In this document: positions 7,276 to 12,283 of the stretch, piece after piece | Position numbering within the stretch: the stretch's first letter is position 1 | Layout: every line of letters starts with the position of its first letter | NCBI GenBank assembly: GCA_003151875.1 | Contig: PLYW01000110.1 | Coordinates: 1 to 12,283, forward strand | Direction: 5' to 3' | DNA from: Acidobacteriaceae bacterium | GTDB lineage: Bacteria > Acidobacteriota > Terriglobia > Terriglobales > Acidobacteriaceae | Length of the DNA stretch: 12,283 bases | The notes under the pieces: model-generated | Databases searched by the model: none | Told to the model about the DNA's origin: nothing | Seen by the model: only the letters and a program-made list of their open reading frames with translations | Made by a program: the position numbers and the translations under genes

Positions 7276-9271
7276 AGGCCAGCAAGCCCTCAACTTCCTC
7301 GAAGATCTCCTGGTCTTCGAACAGGTTCTGCTCCATGGAGCCCGACGGACAGGTCGCAACGCAGGTTCCGCAACCTTTGCACAGGACTTCGTTCACCCGG
7401 GCTTTCTTGCTTTCCTCAATAAACGAAATGGCCGAGTACGGACATATCGTCAGACAGGTTTTACATCCGGAACATGCCTCCTCCAGCACGTGTGCCGTGT
7501 AAGGCTCCAGCTCCACGTACTTGGCATCGGCCAGGGCCAAGGCCTCAGCAGCTGCCGCGCCGGCCTGCGCCACGCTGTCGGGAATGTCTTTGGGACCCTG
7601 ACAAGCCCCGGCGATAAACACGCCATCCGTAAAGGTGCTAACGGGAGCCAGCTTGGGGTGGCGTTCCAGGAACCAGCCCTCTTCCGAGCAACTGATATTG
7701 AACATGCGCCGGACGTCGCGCGCATCGCTCTGCGGTTCCAATCCGACCGAGAGCACCACCATGTCAACCGGGATGCGGCGCACGAATCCAGCCAGCGTGT
7801 CTTCAGCGCGGATAATGAGCTTGCCTTCCTCCGATGGATGGATGGGCCAGTCCGTCACTTCGGCGACCCGTCCGCGAACAAAGTGAACGCCTTCGTCGAG
7901 CAGGCGATCGTAAAACTCCTCGTAGCCTTTGCCCGGCGTGCGCATATCGATGTAGAAGTTGTAAACTTCGGCGCCGACGCGTTCGCGAATCAGGTGCGCC
8001 AGCTTCAGCGAATACATGCAGCAAACTTTGGAGCACCATCGGTTGGTATTGTGATCGCGTGAGCCGACGCAGTGAATAATGCCGACCATCTTTGGTTTGG
8101 TGCCGTCGCGCAGTACGATTTCACCACTCGTCGGACCGGAGGCATTGACCAGACGCTCCACTTCCAGAGAGGTATAGACGTTGGGCAGTGCGCCGTAGCC
8201 GTAGTAAGCGTTGCGGTGTGCATCGAAGGTCTTGAAGCCGGTGGCCAGAATGATGCTGCCCACGTTAATCTCTTCGATGGTCTCCCGCTGATGGAAGTCG
8301 ATCGCGTTGCGCTCGCCGCAGGCTTCGACGCACGTCTTTTTGCACTTGTGCGACTTGAATTCAATGCAAGCCTCGGGGTCGATCAACACCTTCTGGGGTA
8401 CGGCTTGCGGGAACGGCAGATAGATGGGCTTGCGTTTGCTGAGGCCCAGATTGAACTCGTCGGCCCACCGGCCGTCCTTGTAAACACACGCCTCGACGCA
8501 TTCCTGGCAACCGATACACAGGTCGTCGATGATGTAGCGCGGCTTGTGGCAGACCTTCACCTTGTAATTGCCGACATAGCCCTCGACGGATGCGATCTCC
8601 GCATACGTCCACAGGGTGATGTTCGGATGCGAGCCGACGGCCGTCATTTTTGGGGTGAGAATGCAGGCCGCGCAATCCAGGGTGGGAAAGGTCTTGTCGA
8701 AGTAGGCCATGTGCCCGCCGATCGTGGGCTGGCGTTCCACCAGATGCACGTGCTTGCCGGAATTCGCGACCGTGAGTGCGGCATGGATGCCGGCGATGCC
8801 TCCTCCCACCACCAGCACGTTGGGATTGATTTCGACCCTTCTCTTATCCAGCGGCTTATGCAGACCCACCCGGCGCACCGCGGCGCGGACCAGGTCCTTG
8901 GCCTTGATGGTGGCGTCCGCCTGGTTGGTATGCACCCACGACACGTGCTCGCGGATGTTGACCATCTGGAGCAGGAAAGCGTTGATCCCAGCCTTCGCCA
9001 GGGCCCCACGGAACGTGGGCTCGTGCATCAGCGGCGAGCACGACGCCACTACCACGCGGTTGAGGTTAAGGTCTCGAATGTCCTGCCGTATCAGTTCCTG
9101 GCCAGGATCAGAACACATGTACTTGTATTCGCGGGCGACCACCACATGGGGCAGTTTGGCGGCATATTCTGCCAGCGCATGCACATCCACCGTACCCGCG
9201 ATGTTGGTTCCACAGTGGCAAACGTACACCCCGATTCTTGGCGGCGTATCGGAATTGCGGGCATCAGGCAT
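7268..9271 (-). CDS. hdrA: HdrA, flavin/Fe-S core of a heterodisulfide reductase-like complex
   Basis: This 667-residue protein is the FAD subunit at which electron bifurcation takes place in methanogen HdrABC. Domains in order: an N-terminal cluster domain (VCHCGTN at 17-23, C53, C78); an FAD-binding thioredoxin-reductase fold with VVGGGIAG at 154-161 and LDCAACILTPKM at 198-209; an inserted ferredoxin with C252/C255/C258/C262 and C302/C310/C314/C318; the second half of the flavin fold (CVGSRDHN, CSKVCCMYSLKLAHL, GVFIAGACQGPKDI); and a C-terminal two-cluster ferredoxin with C600/C603/C606/C610 and C631/C634/C637/C641. All expected ligands are present. The ATG at 9271 follows AAGGAGAT inside hdrB and overlaps its end by 8 nt. 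The length fits the methanogen enzyme. Confidence 0.95.
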   Translation of the reverse strand: MPDARNSDTPPRIGVYVCHCGTNIAGTVDVHALAEYAAKLPHVVVAREYKYMCSDPGQELIRQDIRDLNLNRVVVASCSPLMHEPTFRGALAKAGINAFLLQMVNIREHVSWVHTNQADATIKAKDLVRAAVRRVGLHKPLDKRRVEINPNVLVVGGGIAGIHAALTVANSGKHVHLVERQPTIGGHMAYFDKTFPTLDCAACILTPKMTAVGSHPNITLWTYAEIASVEGYVGNYKVKVCHKPRYIIDDLCIGCQECVEACVYKDGRWADEFNLGLSKRKPIYLPFPQAVPQKVLIDPEACIEFKSHKCKKTCVEACGERNAIDFHQRETIEEINVGSIILATGFKTFDAHRNAYYGYGALPNVYTSLEVERLVNASGPTSGEIVLRDGTKPKMVGIIHCVGSRDHNTNRWCSKVCCMYSLKLAHLIRERVGAEVYNFYIDMRTPGKGYEEFYDRLLDEGVHFVRGRVAEVTDWPIHPSEEGKLIIRAEDTLAGFVRRIPVDMVVLSVGLEPQSDARDVRRMFNISCSEEGWFLERHPKLAPVSTFTDGVFIAGACQGPKDIPDSVAQAGAAAAEALALADAKYVELEPYTAHVLEEACSGCKTCLTICPYSAISFIEESKKARVNEVLCKGCGTCVATCPSGSMEQNLFEDQEIFEEVEGLLAYA

Positions 9272-10136
9272 ACGCGATCTCCTTTTCCGCCAGGATCGGC
9301 TTAATGCTGACGAACGAGCGTTGCAGTCCCGCCTCTTTGAGCGGTATGCCGAACGCTAAGGCCAGCAACTGCGTGAAATAGAGGATGGGAATATGAAATT
9401 GGTGTCCGTTCGAAGCCTCTTGTTGAAAGGCTTCCAGATTGAACTGACAGAGTGGGCAGACGGTCGCAATCATCTCCGCCCCCCCGCCCACGGCCCCGGC
9501 CAGAAGACGCCCGACACGATCGAGTCCCACCTGCGGCAGTGTCCCCTTTTGACTGCCGCCGCAACACTGCGTCTTTAATGGATATGGGACGATCTTGGCG
9601 CCACACGCTTCCAGAAGCCGGTCCATGGAAGTGGGATTTCTCTGATCGTCGAAGACAGAGTACGGACGAACGATCTGGCAGCCGTAGTAAGGTGCAACCT
9701 TCAAACCGTTCAAGGGATGCGTCACCTTCGCCCGGATCGCGTCCAACCCAACATCGTTGAACAGAACGTCCAGCGGATGGCGGACGCGCACACTGATGTC
9801 AGTGGGATAACCGATGACGTTGAGCGCATGTTCAACCATATGGCCGATCCAGGGATATTCGCGCACGTAATGCTGCGTCTTGTGCAGGGCCAGATAGCAG
9901 GCAGCGCATGGCGCCATGAGGTCATTGCCGCTCTTGGTGGCAAGCGAGAGATTGCGCGCCGCCAGGGCATACGATTGCACCTCGTCATACGACATGTAGG
10001 TTGTGGCCCCGCAGCAGTTCCAGTCGTCGAGCTCCTCCAGTTCCACTCCCAGCTCACGGAAGACAGCGAGCAGCGACTCTTCATACGCCCGGCCCGTACC
10101 GCGGAGAGAGCAGCCGGGATAATAGGTATATTTCAT
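9264..10136 (-). CDS. hdrB: HdrB, two-cluster (CCG-domain) catalytic subunit
   Basis: This 290-residue subunit is where the disulfide substrate is reduced in HdrABC. Both CCG domains are complete. The first has C9, C41-C42 and C77-x2-C80; the second has C153, C191-C192 and C227-x2-C230. In the methanogen enzyme this spacing binds the two non-cubane [4Fe-4S] clusters, so the reductive site looks intact. The natural substrate there, CoM-S-S-CoB, is not expected in a bacterium, so the acceptor here is unknown. The ATG at 10136 has AAGGAG upstream and overlaps hdrC by 4 nt (ATGA). Confidence 0.95.
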   Translation of the reverse strand: MKYTYYPGCSLRGTGRAYEESLLAVFRELGVELEELDDWNCCGATTYMSYDEVQSYALAARNLSLATKSGNDLMAPCAACYLALHKTQHYVREYPWIGHMVEHALNVIGYPTDISVRVRHPLDVLFNDVGLDAIRAKVTHPLNGLKVAPYYGCQIVRPYSVFDDQRNPTSMDRLLEACGAKIVPYPLKTQCCGGSQKGTLPQVGLDRVGRLLAGAVGGGAEMIATVCPLCQFNLEAFQQEASNGHQFHIPILYFTQLLALAFGIPLKEAGLQRSFVSIKPILAEKEIAYA

Positions 10137-10723
10137 CGCGCCAGCTCCTTCCGGGTCGCCGCTACGTCATTCAAAAGCGCAACAATCTCTTTCTGGCGAT
10201 TGACCTTTTCGCGCACGAAGCGCAAGCGTCCGGTGCGCAGCAGCTTGACGCCCAGGCTGGAGAAGCCGATCAGCCGCCATATTGCGGTCTTGAAAAACAC
10301 CCGCAGCACCAGCCGGCTCTCGGTGATGCGTCCCGAGCCGCGAATCATCCTGGAGAACTCGCGCGCCAGTTCGGGAACGGCGAAGCGCTTGGGGTAGAAA
10401 CGCTCCTGAATGGCTCGCGCCTTCAGCGCATACATCAGGTCGGTGACTTTGATGTTCTTGGGGCACTCCACCGTGCAGGCATAGCAAGAGGTGCACAGCC
10501 AGATGGTGTAACTGCTCAGCGCTTTCTCTTTGAAACCCTCGCGGGAAAGGAGCAGGAGACGCCGCGGAGTGTAATCCATCCACAGCGAGAGCGGGCAGCT
10601 CCCGCTGCACAGACCGCACTGCAGGCAATGATGGATCCTCTCACCGCCCACCGTGTGGCTGATCCAGTTCGCGAACGCCGGATCGCGTTCCGCCTCCAAC
10701 ATCACAACCCGTTTCAATTCCAT
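10133..10723 (-). CDS. hdrC: HdrC, two-[4Fe-4S] ferredoxin-like subunit
   Basis: This 196-residue protein passes electrons between HdrA and HdrB. Two cluster motifs are visible: C33-x2-C36-x2-C39-x3-C43-P and C77-x2-C80-x2-C83-x3-C87-P. The C-terminal third is basic and partly hydrophobic (FFKTAIWRLIGFSSLG), typical of HdrC-like proteins. I chose the ATG at 10723 (MELKRVV), which has GGAGAG just upstream; an in-frame start 21 nt earlier at 10744 is possible. The hybB gene lies 30 nt upstream in the same operon, so this ferredoxin-like subunit is a natural candidate for contact with the membrane protein. Confidence 0.93.
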   Translation of the reverse strand: MELKRVVMLEAERDPAFANWISHTVGGERIHHCLQCGLCSGSCPLSLWMDYTPRRLLLLSREGFKEKALSSYTIWLCTSCYACTVECPKNIKVTDLMYALKARAIQERFYPKRFAVPELAREFSRMIRGSGRITESRLVLRVFFKTAIWRLIGFSSLGVKLLRTGRLRFVREKVNRQKEIVALLNDVAATRKELAR

Positions 10724-10753
10724 CGTTGCTCTCCGTAACTGCAATCCAGCCCA

Positions 10754-11878
10754 CTAGCCCTTCCAAGGTTCAACTTCGGAAAAAACCGACCAATGCTTCA
10801 CTCCCAACGCAAATCCGGCCACCCCGATGGCCACCAGGCTGTAAGAAATCAGGAATTCACCCCAGCGCGGCAAGTAGTCCTGACCGGCTCCGGCCTCGAG
10901 CGCGGTGATCGCGGTGTTGAGCCGATTGGCAACCACTCCGGCAATGATTAGCGCAGCCCCGAAATACAGCTCCCGCGGTTGCTCCTCGTTGCCTTTGAGC
11001 CACGTCATGCCGACCAGCAGAAGCGCGATTTCGAGCAGGAGCAGTAAGCCCTCCCGGCTAACGCTGAACATGGAAAAGAGCAGGTGGCGCTCCATCAAGT
11101 CCATCAAGCGCACGAGCAGGTAAACAAAGACGGCCGCGGTGAGGGCACGCGCGATAGTTGGCAACATCGATGCAGGAAGCGTTTTGCCGAACGCCAGGTT
11201 GCTCCGCCAGGAAGCAAAGAGGAGCACGGCGAACCCCATCGCCAGCGACGACAGATAGAACATCAGGGACAGGCTGGGACCTGACCACAGCGGGGAAAAC
11301 CGCGGTTCAGCAAGCTGGATCAGCCGATTCAGGCCGAATTGGTGAAGCACTGCCAGAATGGTGGCTAGAATCAGCAACGGCAGATCCAGCCGTTGCAGAA
11401 TGGTGAACCAACGGGTGCGCGTGAAAGGGAGCGAGGATTGCGGCAAAAACTCGATGAATAACAGCAACGCCAGCAGGAGGAGCGTCCACGCCGCTCCCGA
11501 CAGGATTGAGCGTAATGTCCATCCCTGGAATAGGGTGCGCCAATGGTTATCGGTGGGTCCGTTGGCAACCATGCCCAGCATCGCCACCAGGTAACCGATG
11601 CAGCCGATCAACAGGCATGCCCGGCCTACACTGCGCCATTCCGCGCCACCGATTACGGACGCAACGCTGGCCAGGCTGAGTGCGCCCGCCGCCAGCGCAA
11701 CTCCGCAGAAAACATTCAGGCCCAGGCACAAGCCCCAGGGAATCACGTCGCTGAGCCGTGTAGTAGCTCCTAATCCATAGCGTGCCGCCAGGAAGCTTGC
11801 CAGGCAGCCGCCAGTCATCAGGAGCAGGAATGCCCACCTCCAACCGCCCAACTGCAACCGACCAGCAAAAGCTGACAT
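10754..11878 (-). CDS. hybB: HybB/NrfD-family integral membrane subunit
   Basis: This 374-residue protein has about ten hydrophobic segments and no Fe-S or heme motif. HybB/NrfD proteins are quinone-reactive membrane subunits that exchange electrons with a ferredoxin-like partner. Family features are PWGLCLGLNVFCGVALAAG (47-65), HWRTLFQGWTLRSIL (112-126) followed by AWTLLLLALLLFIEFLP (130-146), the loop TILAVLHQFGLNRL (H179-Q180) with SPLWSGPSLSLMFYLSS after it, and the C-terminal YLPRWGEFLISYSLVAIGV. The start ATG at 11878 has AGGAAG (complement of 11886-11891) about 7 nt upstream. The usual partner, a HybA/NrfC ferredoxin, is absent nearby; HdrC is the adjacent Fe-S protein. The subfamily (HybB rather than another NrfD type) is my reading from motifs and not certain. 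Confidence 0.85.
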   Translation of the reverse strand: MSAFAGRLQLGGWRWAFLLLMTGGCLASFLAARYGLGATTRLSDVIPWGLCLGLNVFCGVALAAGALSLASVASVIGGAEWRSVGRACLLIGCIGYLVAMLGMVANGPTDNHWRTLFQGWTLRSILSGAAWTLLLLALLLFIEFLPQSSLPFTRTRWFTILQRLDLPLLILATILAVLHQFGLNRLIQLAEPRFSPLWSGPSLSLMFYLSSLAMGFAVLLFASWRSNLAFGKTLPASMLPTIARALTAAVFVYLLVRLMDLMERHLLFSMFSVSREGLLLLLEIALLLVGMTWLKGNEEQPRELYFGAALIIAGVVANRLNTAITALEAGAGQDYLPRWGEFLISYSLVAIGVAGFALGVKHWSVFSEVEPWKG

Positions 11879-11891
11879 CGGAGCACTTCCT

Positions 11892-11913
11892 GAACCGGGC
11901 GCCTGACCGGTTC
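11892..11913. promoter_or_regulatory. Inverted repeat in the marR-hybB spacer, candidate operator
   Basis: GAACCGG (11892-11898) and CCGGTTC (11907-11913) are perfect 7-bp arms with an 8-nt centre. The 22-bp site lies in the only sizeable spacer of the operon, directly next to the hybB ribosome binding site. MarR proteins bind palindromes of about this size, and the gene upstream encodes one. It could instead be an RNA hairpin that limits hybB translation. Confidence 0.4.
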
Positions 11914-11953
11914 CTTACGCTGCAGGCAAAACGTTGTCACGCCGGCACGCTGC

Positions 11954-12283
11954 TCAGCGCGCCCGCGACGGGGTTCTCTCTCTCCTGCTGAGTTGGGCAC
12001 GCTGTTGGTAGAGGCAACTGCGCCCACCCAAATCTCTGACCAGGCACTTCCCGCGGAAATAAATCCCACAATGCAGACAGATCTCTTCCGGCTTCGCGCT
12101 GTGATTTACGATGGCGGCGGTAATGCGGTCCATCAGTCGCGCCACCCTCAGCAAATCCGCGGCAGGATAGCCACGGAACACCTTCGTCAGTTTTTCCCGC
12201 CTCTTCTGGTCGTAATCAGCCAGCAAGCGCCGCGCCTTCGAGGTGAGAGAAACGTGCGCTGCTCGCCGGTCCTTCGTGCCCTC
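11954..12283 (-). CDS. MarR-family regulator, C-terminal part, with four-cysteine tail
   Basis: The frame enters from the right edge and ends at TGA 11954-11956; 109 residues are visible. It begins in the wing of a winged helix (DRRAAHVSLTSKARRLL, the MarR wing and the start of the next helix) and continues with the long dimerisation helices (KLTKVFRGYPAADLLRVARL, DRITAAIV). A tail follows that is not part of the usual MarR fold: C-x2-C-x7-C-x9-C in EEICLHCGIYFRGKC and GGRSC. Four cysteines in this spacing could hold a metal or Fe-S cluster, or act as a thiol switch; this is inference. It is co-directional with the hybB-hdr-mvh genes and ends 75 nt before hybB, so it is the probable local regulator. 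The N-terminus and its promoter lie outside the window. Confidence 0.78.
   Translation of the reverse strand, partial: EGTKDRRAAHVSLTSKARRLLADYDQKRREKLTKVFRGYPAADLLRVARLMDRITAAIVNHSAKPEEICLHCGIYFRGKCLVRDLGGRSCLYQQRAQLSRRERTPSRAR

Noticed and set aside
5903..9304. Large plus-strand frames (5903-6799, 7265-8062, 8072-9304) opposite mvhG, hdrA and neighbours
   Set aside because: Each lies wholly opposite a gene with complete family motifs and has no recognisable motif of its own; they are shadows of codon bias.
11910..11946. Possible -35/-10 pair for hybB on the minus strand (GTGACA, 17 nt, TAAGGA)
   Set aside because: The -35 is fair but the -10 matches the consensus at only two positions, so I did not list it as a promoter.
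1..12283. CRISPR arrays, tRNA or rRNA genes, insertion sequences
   Set aside because: I saw no regularly spaced repeats, no RNA gene signatures and no transposase or terminal inverted repeats.

Overview
The window reads as soil-type Acidobacteriota (Terriglobia-like) DNA. That placement is an inference from the moderately high GC content, from a DUF3300 gene next to a DUF2950 gene, and from a bacterial Hdr/Mvh locus; no taxonomic marker gene is present.

Left part (1-984): the minus strand carries the N-terminal 210 residues of a GAF-domain sensor/regulator that runs off the left edge. A 354-nt non-coding gap separates it from the plus-strand genes. Centre-left (985-4240, plus strand): a secreted DUF3300 protein with a Gly/Tyr/Asn-rich repetitive tail is followed by a DUF2950 protein interrupted by an in-frame TAA. 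After a spacer with two small inverted repeats comes a degenerate rubredoxin, with an in-frame TGA, its fourth cysteine lost and no stop of its own. Two broken genes side by side suggest a decaying zone between two intact loci.

Right part (4234-12283, minus strand): a tightly packed operon, read right to left. It starts with a MarR-type regulator (N-terminus off the edge) that has a four-cysteine C-terminal tail. Next come a HybB/NrfD-family membrane protein, HdrC, HdrB, HdrA, MvhD, the [NiFe]-hydrogenase small subunit (MvhG-like) and the large subunit (MvhA-like). Every junction is an overlap (4 or 8 nt) or a gap of about 30 nt, except the 75-nt spacer between marR and hybB, which holds a 7-bp-arm inverted repeat.

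How the genes work together: HdrABC plus MvhADG is the soluble complex that in methanogens oxidises H2 and bifurcates electrons between ferredoxin and the CoM-S-S-CoB heterodisulfide. All expected Fe-S, flavin and Ni-Fe ligands are visible here. A bacterium would lack that heterodisulfide, and the operon begins with a quinone-reactive-type membrane subunit. The most interesting reading is therefore a membrane-anchored, quinone-linked Hdr-hydrogenase machine, possibly controlled by a cysteine-containing MarR sensor. The component families are clear from the sequence; the assembled complex and its substrate are inference.
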